Source: Pedobacter cryoconitis (GTDB taxonomy: Bacteria; Bacteroidota; Bacteroidia; Sphingobacteriales; Sphingobacteriaceae). From it: a stretch of DNA of 64,000 nucleotides. The notes beneath the pieces were generated by a model. The model saw only the letters and a program-made list of their open reading frames with translations, did no database searches and was not told the DNA's origin. A program made the translations under genes and the position numbers. The stretch lies in the NCBI GenBank assembly GCA_019352875.1, contig JAAAFW010000015.1, positions 494,308-558,307 on the forward strand. The letters are read 5' to 3'. Of the stretch, positions 1 to 10,100 are shown piece after piece. Every line of letters begins with the position of its first letter. The first letter of the stretch is position 1.

Positions 1-5
1 CTTAT

Positions 6-50
6 ACAATTCAAAGAATAAAGGTAGAAATTTCTTTATTCTTTAATTGT
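6..50. terminator. AT-rich inverted repeat at window start
   Basis: Positions 13-23 pair perfectly with 34-44 (11 bp). The stem continues, after one bulged base, with 6-11 pairing 45-50. It is AT-rich with a 10-nt loop. It probably ends transcription of whatever gene lies before the window, but an operator role for the encapsulin operon 110 bp downstream is possible. Confidence 0.4.
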
Positions 51-62
51 CATAAATAAATA

Positions 63-93
63 TCTACTATTTTAGTAGAAATAATTTATATTG
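63..93 (+). promoter_or_regulatory. palindromic operator and putative promoter of the encapsulin operon
   Basis: TCTACTA (63-69) and TAGTAGA (73-79) form a perfect 7-bp inverted repeat around a TTT spacer. Just downstream, TATATTG (87-93) resembles the Bacteroidota -7 element TAnnTTTG with one T missing. The palindrome would lie directly upstream of or within the promoter of the shell gene starting at 157, so it is a good candidate regulator site. Which regulator binds is unknown. An Rrf2-type sulfur regulator is a guess from the operon content only. Confidence 0.45.
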
Positions 94-156
94 CATTGAA
101 CAGTGTGGCCCACAGCCATTTATTAATTAAATGATCACTAAACTAATCTCTGACAT

Positions 157-1083
157 ATGGCAGGACAAATTAAAAGTACTCAACAGACTGCATTAAGCGA
201 TATTGCAGCAAGGCCGTTAGCAATTGCGACCAGAACCGTACCCCAGGCTCCATTTATCACACCACGCTGGCTGCCCCTGCTGCTAAGCTGGACACCGGTT
301 GAATCGGGTATTTACAGAGTAAACCGGGTAAAGGAAGGAGAATCAGTCGATGTAGACTGCTCCAACAGAGATGAGCGGGTATTACCGAATACATTTGTAG
401 ATTATGTTGAGCAGCCGCGTGAATACTTGCTCAGCGCCGTTAATACAGTTCTGGATGTACATACCCGGGTATCTGACCTGTATAGTAAACCTTATAATCA
501 GATTACAGAACAGTTAAGGTTAACTATTGAAGCCATTAAAGAACGTCAGGAAAGCGAACTGATAAACAATAAAGAATATGGATTACTGCATAGTATCATC
601 CCGTCGCAGCGCATTTCTACACGTACAGGAGCACCTACTCCAGATGATCTGGATGAGCTGATTACCAAGGTATGGAAAGAACCTGGCTTTTTTCTGCTTC
701 ACCCCTTAGCTATAGCAGCCTTTGGCCGTGAGTGTACCCGCAGAGGAGTTCCCCCACCGACGGTATCTTTATTTGGATCACAGTTTATTACATGGCGGGG
801 AATTCCACTGATCCCTTCGGATAAAGTACCTATAGAAAATAATAAATCCAAGATTCTGCTGATCCGTACCGGAGAAAGCCGTCAGGGAGTAGTTGGTCTT
901 TACCAGCCGGACCTGCCAGGCGAGCAATCCCCTGGTCTTTCTGTGCGTTTTATGGGGATCAATGAAAAAGCGATTGCTTCTTATCTGGTTTCTCTCTACT
1001 GCTCTTTGGCTGTACTGGTAGATGATGCCATTGCTGTTCTTGACGATGTTGAAATTAACAAGTATCACGAATATAAATACTAG
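157..1083 (+). CDS. srpI: family 2A encapsulin shell protein (SrpI-like)
   Basis: Predicted capsid protein that self-assembles into a protein nanocompartment with the HK97 fold. The 308 residues match the family 2A (SrpI) encapsulin pattern: an N-terminal arm followed by TPRWLPLLLSWTPVESGIYRVN-type sequence (about residues 36-57), an E-loop/P-domain region, and an A-domain with PLIPSDKVP and a hydrophobic YLVSLYCSLAVLVDDA stretch near the C-terminus. These proteins were often mis-annotated as Crp/Fnr regulators or major membrane protein I, but no cyclic-nucleotide or HTH domain is visible here. The ATG at 157 is the natural start. The gene lies 3 bp ahead of a cysteine desulfurase, which is the known cargo of this family, and this strongly supports the call. 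In characterised examples the shell encloses the desulfurase and is linked to sulfur storage or sulfur stress; that role is inferred for this organism. Confidence 0.9.
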   Translation: MAGQIKSTQQTALSDIAARPLAIATRTVPQAPFITPRWLPLLLSWTPVESGIYRVNRVKEGESVDVDCSNRDERVLPNTFVDYVEQPREYLLSAVNTVLDVHTRVSDLYSKPYNQITEQLRLTIEAIKERQESELINNKEYGLLHSIIPSQRISTRTGAPTPDDLDELITKVWKEPGFFLLHPLAIAAFGRECTRRGVPPPTVSLFGSQFITWRGIPLIPSDKVPIENNKSKILLIRTGESRQGVVGLYQPDLPGEQSPGLSVRFMGINEKAIASYLVSLYCSLAVLVDDAIAVLDDVEINKYHEYKY

Positions 1084-1086
1084 ACT

Positions 1087-2658
1087 ATGAGCGATGCAAC
1101 TAATGGTTTACAGGGATTACCTGATGTGCATGATCTGGAGCGCCTGGCAAATGAATATTTTTCGGCTTTACCCGCATCTTATACACCAGGATCAACGGCT
1201 AAGGCCGAGAATAGTTATCAGGATTTTTCCGGGCATGAACTTATAAAAAGTTATTCATCAGGTAGTTCTGCACATTCACTACCCTTTGAATCGGAACGGC
1301 CTTTTGAGCGCGAATTAAAAAATGCACTGGAAGCTTTAAGTGTAACTCAGCCTACATCACAACTGCCTTTAGTTCATCTGGCAGCTGCAAACGAAAGTTT
1401 CTATTATTTTTCGGCAGGACTGCAATCTATACCTGATCCGTTACACCCCCCATTTAATGTAAACTTGGTTAGAAATGATTTCCCGATACTTTCGGAGCAG
1501 GTGAATGGTAAGTTACTGGTGTGGCTCGACAATGCAGCGACTACGCAAAAACCAAGGCAGGTTATTGAGCGGCTCAGTCATTTTTATAAGCATGAAAATT
1601 CAAATATTCATCGTGCAGCACATGGATTAGCTGCACGGGCAACCGATGCATATGAGGAAGCCCGCCAAAAAGTTCAGCACTTCATCCATGCACGTTCTCC
1701 TAATGAAGTGGTATTTGTCCGAGGCACTACAGAAGCTATTAACCTGGTAGCGAACAGCTGGGGTGAACAATATCTGCAGCCGGGCGACGAAATCGTTCTG
1801 ACGAATCTCGAACATCATGCGAACATAGTTCCCTGGCAGTTGCTGGCCAAAAAAAAAGGGCTGGTGATTAAAGTTGCACCTGTAGACGACAGCGGACAAA
1901 TCTTATTGGATGAATATGCCAGATTGCTAAATCCAAGGACGAAGTTAGTTGCCTTTACACTGGTGTCTAATGCGCTGGGCACAGTGACGCCTGCACAGCA
2001 AATTGTTCAGCTTGCTCATGCGGCAGGTGCGAAAGTTCTTGCTGATGGTGCACAATCCGTGTCGCATATCCGGACAGATGTACAAAAACTTGATGCAGAT
2101 TGGTTTGTATTCTCGGGACACAAGATTTTTGGTCCCACTGGTATTGGTGTACTTTACGGAAAGGAAGATTTGCTGAACAGTACACAGCCCTATCAGGGTG
2201 GTGGAAATATGATTCAGGACGTTACGTTTGAACATTCTGAATTTCATAATACGCCATCACGTTTTGAGGCGGGAACTGGAAATATTGCCGATGCTGTGGG
2301 CTTAGGTGCTGCAATAGATTATGTCCAAAAACTTGGAATTGATCACATTTACCAATACGAACATTTTCTGCTGCAATATGCTACCAGAAAACTAGAGCAG
2401 ATTCCGGGTTTGCGCCTTATTGGTACAGCCACAGAAAAAACCAGTGTATTATCTTTTGTCCTGGAAGGTTTTACGACGGTGCAGGTTGGAGAAGCACTGA
2501 GTAAAGAAGGCATTGCAGTGCGCTCCGGTCATCATTGTGCGCAACCTATATTAAAACGTTTCGGCGTGGAAGCTACGGTACGCCCTTCGCTGGCCTTTTA
2601 CAATACTTGTGCAGAAATAGATCTTTTGGTTGCAGTAACCAGTAGTCTGAAGCGTTGA
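1087..2658 (+). CDS. encapsulin cargo cysteine desulfurase (SufS-like with N-terminal targeting domain)
   Basis: PLP enzyme that removes sulfur from L-cysteine, giving alanine and an enzyme persulfide. The catalytic domain (about residues 126-523) is SufS-like: WLDNAATTQKP near 146, PLP lysine K346 in SGHKIFGPTG, and nucleophile C484 in RSGHHCAQP. The first 125 residues do not belong to SufS. They are low-complexity and Ser/Pro/Ala-rich, with short helix-like segments such as DLERLANEYFSALP (16-29). Family 2A encapsulin cargo enzymes carry just such a disordered extension for loading into the shell. At 523 residues it is about 115-120 longer than ordinary SufS. It sits 3 bp after the shell gene and ends at a strong terminator. 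No sufBCD or sufE gene is nearby, which argues for a compartment role rather than general Fe-S assembly. Confidence 0.92.
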   Translation: MSDATNGLQGLPDVHDLERLANEYFSALPASYTPGSTAKAENSYQDFSGHELIKSYSSGSSAHSLPFESERPFERELKNALEALSVTQPTSQLPLVHLAAANESFYYFSAGLQSIPDPLHPPFNVNLVRNDFPILSEQVNGKLLVWLDNAATTQKPRQVIERLSHFYKHENSNIHRAAHGLAARATDAYEEARQKVQHFIHARSPNEVVFVRGTTEAINLVANSWGEQYLQPGDEIVLTNLEHHANIVPWQLLAKKKGLVIKVAPVDDSGQILLDEYARLLNPRTKLVAFTLVSNALGTVTPAQQIVQLAHAAGAKVLADGAQSVSHIRTDVQKLDADWFVFSGHKIFGPTGIGVLYGKEDLLNSTQPYQGGGNMIQDVTFEHSEFHNTPSRFEAGTGNIADAVGLGAAIDYVQKLGIDHIYQYEHFLLQYATRKLEQIPGLRLIGTATEKTSVLSFVLEGFTTVQVGEALSKEGIAVRSGHHCAQPILKRFGVEATVRPSLAFYNTCAEIDLLVAVTSSLKR

Positions 2659-2668
2659 TTACCATTAA

Positions 2669-2706
2669 ATTATAAAGGAGCTGAAAAAGAAAAGCTCCTT
2701 TATAAT
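2669..2706. terminator. strong bidirectional terminator
   Basis: A perfect 14-bp stem (2669-2682 with 2693-2706) and a 10-nt A-rich loop lie between the convergent cysteine desulfurase and MFS genes. It has T-rich flanks on both sides, so it can stop transcription from either direction. Confidence 0.85.
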
Positions 2707-2725
2707 TTCCCTTAAGTATAAGGAT

Positions 2726-3970
2726 TTAAATCTCGTTTTTACTTCGAACAACTCCACTCACTCTATACATCAGTGCGAGGCTTATAAACATGATTATCAC
2801 ACTGATATACCCAAGTACAGAAAAATTCTCCAGCGCCGTGCCAGGCGTTTTTTGCACTACTATTAACCCTGCTATTGATGCAGCCACACCGCCCGCCAAT
2901 TGTTGTAAAGAAGCATTGATACTCATAAAGGCTCCCCGGTCCGTCAAATCAGGAACAGAGCTTATTGTTGCCGAAGCGGGGGTTACACGTGACATAATTC
3001 CCATAAACACCAATATATTCACTATAATAATAACCCACAGTGGCATAGGCGTCATATGTGTGTAAACCAACATCATTATCATTGCCCATACTGTACCAAT
3101 CGTAAATAATTTAAATTTATCTATACTGTCACTCAACTTGCCTACCACAGGCATAATAACTAAAGATGCTATACCTGAAAAGAGAAAAATAACTGGCAAT
3201 TCAACTGGCTTGACATTAAGATTATTGATGAAAAATGCACTCGCAAATGGTTGTATGAGAAAACCACCGACGGATATCAGTGCTGTGGCTGCGAAAGCTA
3301 TCCTGTAATTCTTTTGAATAAGAATATCACGGTAATGATGCCAAATATTTTTATCTGACATTGTCGCCAGGTGCTTATCTACCGGCTCAAGGAAGCGTAA
3401 TACCAAGATGGCAATGATTATTGCAAGAATTACAATCATCACAAACGGGACATGCCATCCACCGTGATTCGCCAGATAAAGACCTGCAGGAATACCCAAT
3501 ACCTGACTTGCTGCAAAACCCAATTGTATGATGCCCATAGCTCTCCCACGCATGTGAAGCGGAAAAAGATCGGTGACAATAGTAAGCGATATAGAGCCAA
3601 TAACTCCACCAAAAAGCCCGGTTACTATTCTTGCCATCAGTAAAAGTGGATAACTTGGTGCTAACGCACAAAATAAGGTACCCAGAATGAAACCTGTATA
3701 AAAGAATAGTAATAATTTCTTACGGTCAAAGCGGTCGGCAAAACCCGCAGTCAGAATACCCGAAAGTCCTGCACTGAATGCATAGGCTGACACGGCGAAT
3801 CCAAACTGGCCTGTAGTCATTTTTAATGCTTTCATCATAAAATCACCTAAAGGCGACATAATCATGAAGTCAAGTATAACCGTGAATTGGGTAAGGGCAA
3901 GCAAAGTAATTACTACTTTCTGGTGGCCCGAAAATTTTGATTGTTGTGTTTCTATTTTCTGACTATTCAT
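2726..3970 (-). CDS. MFS family exporter
   Basis: A 414-residue inner-membrane protein of the major facilitator superfamily, with about 12 hydrophobic segments. Seen in sequence: TM1 with VILDFMIMSPLGD, and loop 2-3 motif A as GFADRFDRKK (residues 76-85), both typical of proton-driven drug or metabolite exporters (DHA1-like). The N-terminus is short, cytoplasmic and polar. The gene stands alone, convergent with the encapsulin operon and divergent from the large alpha-2-macroglobulin-like gene. The substrate cannot be read from the sequence. Confidence 0.85.
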   Translation of the reverse strand: MNSQKIETQQSKFSGHQKVVITLLALTQFTVILDFMIMSPLGDFMMKALKMTTGQFGFAVSAYAFSAGLSGILTAGFADRFDRKKLLLFFYTGFILGTLFCALAPSYPLLLMARIVTGLFGGVIGSISLTIVTDLFPLHMRGRAMGIIQLGFAASQVLGIPAGLYLANHGGWHVPFVMIVILAIIIAILVLRFLEPVDKHLATMSDKNIWHHYRDILIQKNYRIAFAATALISVGGFLIQPFASAFFINNLNVKPVELPVIFLFSGIASLVIMPVVGKLSDSIDKFKLFTIGTVWAMIMMLVYTHMTPMPLWVIIIVNILVFMGIMSRVTPASATISSVPDLTDRGAFMSINASLQQLAGGVAASIAGLIVVQKTPGTALENFSVLGYISVIIMFISLALMYRVSGVVRSKNEI

Positions 3971-4187
3971 TATCGCCTATTGGAATATTGCAAATATCTA
4001 CAGCCTTTTCAAACAGAAATAGCCTGATTTGACTAAAAAATAGTCCTTTAAGTCTAACGTGGCGGTCTATTTTCTGTCTCCAAATTGGGGATAATATTTC
4101 CAAAGAAGTATTATTTAACAATAACTCCCGGCACTGTACATTTGTAATAAAACATCGGTATTTTTATTGTGTCTTAACGATTTACTA

Positions 4188-7100
4188 ATGAAACTTACAT
4201 TTTCCATTATCTTCTGTGCGTTATTATTAATCATTACATCAGGAAATATATTTGCTCAAAGTTCCGAACAAAATAATTGGACCGGTATTGAAACTTCTAT
4301 CAGAACAAAAAAAGAACTGAATAAAACGCTCGACCAAGTAACCAGTGGAAAATCAGATGCCCGTGCAAAGGGTAATGACATTGCTTTTGCACGCTTCTGC
4401 TATTATGAAATGTTAATCCGGGATTTGAGGACAGAAGACAGTCTCTATTTCAGAAACAGTGCTTTTATAGATAGTCTGCTATTATTATCAAAATCTTCGA
4501 AGGAACTAAAAACAGTTTTACATCTTATGCAGGCAAAACGGATCACGCTGTTTTCGAATCTATATCTGAAGTTTAAAAGAAGTACATACGAGACCAGAGA
4601 TTTGAAATATAACTATGGAGCCTTTACCCCAGTTGAACAAGACAGTATAATCAGATTTCATTATAACGAAGCATTTCAAATCAGTAAAGGACTGACCTCG
4701 AATACCTCAGCCGATCTTAGCTGGCTATCTTCTGATCGCAATCAACTACCATTCCAGACAGATTTAGGAGATATCGCCATTACAGAAAAAATCGGATTTG
4801 AATCAACTAAAGTATATGGGTTAAATCTAAGTCCTGAGCAAGAACAAATTTTAGTCAGGTCTGCTCCTGCCGAATTCAACGCATTGGTTCAAAAACATTC
4901 AGCTCAGGAAGCAGGCAATTCCAGGGTTTTGGATGGATATTATCTCTGGACGGAGAAACACAAAGCTAATCCGGCAATCCAGCAATATATCCAGATACTC
5001 CTGAAATATTACCTCTACACACTACGCCCGGCCGATAAAGTTTTGGAACAGAACTGGAAAAGTTACCTCAAAGCAAATCTAAGCTCATCACACCCGATAG
5101 TAAGTGCCAGTGCTGTTTATTATCTATTTTTAATTCATTTTCAGGAAGGAAGTAAATATGGAGCTAATTTCGACGATAAACATAAAGGACAACTTGCTCA
5201 GGCTGTACAGCTTTATGAACTTCATAAACAAAATGTAAATCAATTTCCAGGGTACAAGAAAAATCTTGAGGTAATACTCCAAAAAATTAAAGCAAAAGAG
5301 TTCGGGTTTCAGTTACAGGACTATCAGATTCCACAGCAGCCGATACTGGTTACTGCAAACTACAGAAATACAGATAGGTTATATTATAGAATCATAAGGA
5401 TTGGACTTGAAGAAATAATGCCAAAAACAACTTCCCAGCGGTTACTTCTGCTACTCAGCAAGCCAGCCTTAAGGGACTCCAGTTTTACGCTGCCAAACCC
5501 AGAGGGAGATTTTGATAAACATGCAGCCTATCTAAAACTGGAAGGATTACCTGCCGGATCATATTCGATTGTATTATCCGCAAATAAAATAAGCACTACA
5601 GACTCTATCAATGAAATCCGTGATCTGAAGTTTCAGGTGTCTAACTTAACAGCGATAAATTCTGGTGATCGTTTCAGTATCCTCCACAGAAAGACAGGTT
5701 TGCCAATAAAAGAGGTCAAAATCATTATGGAAAATCTAATTAATAAAAATGCTCAGCCAAATACTGATCCGGAGACAAAAAAAACACTAAAAATTAATGC
5801 TCAAGGCTTTGTCTTTCCAGGTCAGCAATTACCCGGGGAAATGAAAATCATTTCAGGCGGAGATACACTCTTACATCAATTCCCGAAAGCCAACGCGTAT
5901 TTACCCAGAGAAATTTACGATAAAAGCAGTAAAGATCTGAATGGCTTTTACAGAGACAACACCAGCCTTTATATCTATACAGACAGAGGAATTTACCGCC
6001 CCGGCCAAAAGGTCTTTTACAAAGCTATCTTAATGACCAGAAATCCAACGACTGGTGAAGCGACGATATTTAGCGATGTGACCAACCCTTATTTTAAACA
6101 GTGGTTATCAGAAAATAAGCCCGTTTTAAATTTACGGGATCCTAATTACAAAATTGTTGATAGCGCTAAAATTACTGTAGATGACTATGGTAGCTTTTCC
6201 GGGTCATTCGTGATAGGCAAAACAGTTATGCCCGGAAGATGGAGAATAGAGAGCAATGCTGTCCAGGCAATTTCACAAAATTTCCAGGTTGAAGAATATA
6301 AACGTCCAACGCTGGAGATGAGCATGCAGGGACCTGAGAAGACACCAATGCCCGGTGAACCATTTACACTAACCTTGACTGTGAAATCACTTAGCGGTGC
6401 AGAACTTAATAATGTGAGGGTTGCTTACATATTAAAAAGGAATTCTGCTTTAAGAAGTAGGTTTAGAGAGGTTAGTATAAAACTGAAAGATACAGTTGGC
6501 TACACTGATTCAAACGGGAAATTAAAAATCCTGGTACAAGACACTGCAGTGGCTCGTAGTTACGAGTTAGAAGACAAGGCACTAAATTTCGGATATCAGC
6601 TTGATGCTACTGCGACCGAATTAACCGGGGAAACGATCACATTGCAGGAACACTATAACGTATCCTCGTGGCCAGTGGATATCAGTATACCAATTGAAAC
6701 ATATTACGATCGAAAAAAACTGCCAAGGCTAGAGATCACTGCAACCTCAAAAATAAATAGTTATAAGCCAGATCAAATCCATCTGCGTATACTTAAGATA
6801 GAGCAGGTTGCGGACACCGGAGCCCGGAAGCAGGTCGATCAATGGCTATATACTGAAGCGAATCTTAAAAGCTGGTTCCCGAATTTGAATTTACATTACG
6901 GCTTAAAGGAGGCAAAACGACTAATACTCGAAAAAACTATACCAATTGACAGCGTAGCGCACTACGAATTGGATCAATCTATGCTATCTTCTGGCGTATA
7001 TGAGCTGGTTGGGACAGCTAAAAAAGATAAAAGTATAACTGGTCAGACGACTGTACGTTTTAATGTTTTTGACTCCGAAAAAAGAACAGTCCCAGCTTCA

Positions 7101-10100
7101 ATGGAGGAGTTTAGTTATCTACCTGCTGATCAAATAAAAGCCGGAGAAAAATTAACTTATTACACTGCTTCGGTTGATAATGCCTATGTGATTTATAATT
7201 TAACTTATTATGCCGGAACAAAAAATGGCTTAAAGACAAAAACTATTTATCATACCCAAAATCAGATGAAGGGTATGCAACCGTATATCTTTGAGATTCC
7301 TAAAGATGCAGTAGATAATTTATTGCTTGTCAGAGCCTATGTCCTGAACAATAAATTGTATAAAAATGAACAAAGGATTTACCTTAAACCAAGCGTTAAG
7401 AGTGAGCCGGAGATTACAATTGAGAAATACCGCAAGGTGCTGGCCCCGGGCGCAAAAGAAACATTTAGCGTCTCTGTCAAAACAGCAAATAAAAATACAG
7501 CAGCACAATTAATGACCGTCATGTATGATGCTGCGTTAGACGAACTGGCAACACATTCCTGGGCAAAACCTAATACAGAGTGGGTTCGGGGTTATCTACC
7601 CGAAAACTGGACCTATAGTATCAGCTCAGCAGCCAGCACCAGTTTGGAACAGTACCTGGAGGATAACAGCTATTCAAGACAATTGCAAGGCAGGGTTCCG
7701 GGTTTGGCTCTAATTGACGCTCAGCCGGTTTCTTTTCCCGGAGTGCAAAGCAACGCGCTGTCGGAGGTTGTGACAGTAGGATATGGTACCCGTTCGAAAA
7801 CTATTCGTATACGCGGCACTAGTTCTCCATCTACTCAAAATCAGCCGTTAATTGTGGTTAATGGACTAATATATACTGGCTCACTCAGTGATTTCAGTCC
7901 TGATTCAATAAAAGAAATGAAAACGCTAACAGGCCCCCAGGCGACTGCATTATATGGCGCGCAGGCAGCAAATGGCGTAGTTCTCATCAGTACCAAAGGG
8001 GAGTTTATATTGTCCGAAGCTATTGAGCAGCCACAGGTGGTAGTTCGTAAAGATTTTAATGAAACAGCTTTCTTTTATCCAAACATCTATGCAGATGAAA
8101 ATGGCTTATATACCTTTACTTTCACAATGCCACAAACTGCCACATCATGGAATTGGAAATTGCTTGCACAAACACAAAATGGACTCTTTGCCTATGCAGA
8201 ACGACAAATCAATACCCGCCTGAATTTAATGGTTCAACCACATATGCCCAGATTACTTTATCAGGGCGACAAGCTCTATCTCAAAAGCAGAATCACCAAT
8301 TCAGACAGCGTATCCATAAATGTGAAGCTTAGTTGTAAAATAGAAGATGCCGTGACAGGTGAAGATCTTACTTCAAAACTTTTAAAAGGCCCACAATTTA
8401 AAATGATTCAACAACCTGCAGGACAAACCGGCACGGATAGATTCTTACTTGAGGTACCTGAAGACCTTTTAAATCCTTTGAAAATTGTAATAACTGCTAC
8501 CGGAAATGGGCTGGCGGATGCAGAAGAACATATTCTTCCGGTATTACCAAAGAAAATATTCGTCAGACAACAGCTACCACTGGATTTTAAAAATGAAACT
8601 ACCTCAGTAAGTGCTCCGGAATTACCTGCAGATGCCGAAATTTATGGAGTTGGGCTTCATATAAACCCAAAACCCCAGGCCGCTGTAATTAACTCACTAC
8701 CCTATTTAATTAATTATTCTTATGATGGTACAGAGCAAATCTTCAATAAATTATTCGCATATCTAACGGCAGATAAATTAATAAAAACATATCCTGAACT
8801 AGGTAAGTCATTTGGAAAAGCTCAAAATGAGTTATTAGCAGATACGTTAAAAAACGATGCGTTGCCAGATGAGCTTTCGGAAAGTGCAATGCCCTGGTTA
8901 AACTTGCTGAACAAAACAAGCAAACAGCAAAAACAGCTTTACACAGTTCTGGATACACTCGCCAACAGGACTAAGATCGAAGGATACCTGGACAAAATTT
9001 ACAATATGCAAAATGCAGATGGAGGGCTTCCGTGGTTCGAAGGCGGGCAAAGTAATAATTGGGTATCTAATTATCTGATCCGAGGATTTGGCAAGATGAA
9101 ACAAGATAATTTGGTACTATCCAACCCAGAGAGACTTGATAACTTCCTGAAAAAACTGATCGCTTATGCAGATGGGCAATATACTAATGAAAGCCTGGAT
9201 AACCGCATGTATTATGCTTATACGAGATCAGGGTTAAAGGATAGCTATAAAATTGAACCATCGCTACTCAAGCAAATCAGACAAACGCTTCTGAATGCAG
9301 AGAAAAGTATCAATGGAAACGACCTGTATAAGCAGGCTTTATGGATTATATCCGCGCTAAGGTATTCGGAACCCGGAGACAATCTGCAAATAAAAGCCAA
9401 ATCGCAACTAAGCTCCATCCGGCAGCTAGCTATTAAGGATGATCGTTATGGACTACGCTGGAAGGAAATTTCGGATAATGACAACCTCAATCATTCCAGA
9501 GAAGAAACGATAGCAATGCTTTATGAGGCATTTTCACAAACCGGAAAGGATAAAACGGTGACCGACGGACTGATCAAGTGGATTTTAAATACGCGGCAGG
9601 AAGATAGCTGGAATACAACAACCGGAACGGCAGCAGCAATTGAAATGATTAGAAACTCGCCTGAACTAAATTCGCCGTTTACTGCAGACTCCGTTTCAGC
9701 GAAAATCAAGGATAAAACTATATCCGTCTCAAATGATATGCTGAATGGCACAAACAATCAGTTTGTAGCCGCATCTAAAGCTTCTGCAGTGACTGTATCT
9801 GCCAATAAAACTGTTCAGGGTGGTTTAACCTGGTATTATTTCAGTGCCTATCCAAATGCCGGATCTACTGTTAATCCGGTGAAGCTGGATAAGAAACTCT
9901 ACATTTTCAATGGCAAAAAAAATGCGTGGGAACCTGCAGACATACTTAAACCATTTAAGATTGGTGAAAAGCTTAAAATTGTACTTACAGTGGAAACTGC
10001 CAAACCTCTGCGTTTTATCCTGATTGAAGATAAACGCGCCGGTGTGTTTGAACCCGTTGACGGAGTTAGCGGCCAGAAATATCAGGACGGCACACGCTTT

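Noticed and set aside
157..1083. Prophage capsid or Crp/Fnr regulator reading of the shell gene
   Set aside because: No other phage genes are present, no HTH or nucleotide-binding barrel is visible, and the adjacent cargo-type desulfurase fits an encapsulin.
1849..1857. Run of nine A bases inside the desulfurase gene as a slippage or phase-variation site
   Set aside because: The frame is intact and continuous with all catalytic motifs downstream; three lysine codons explain the run.
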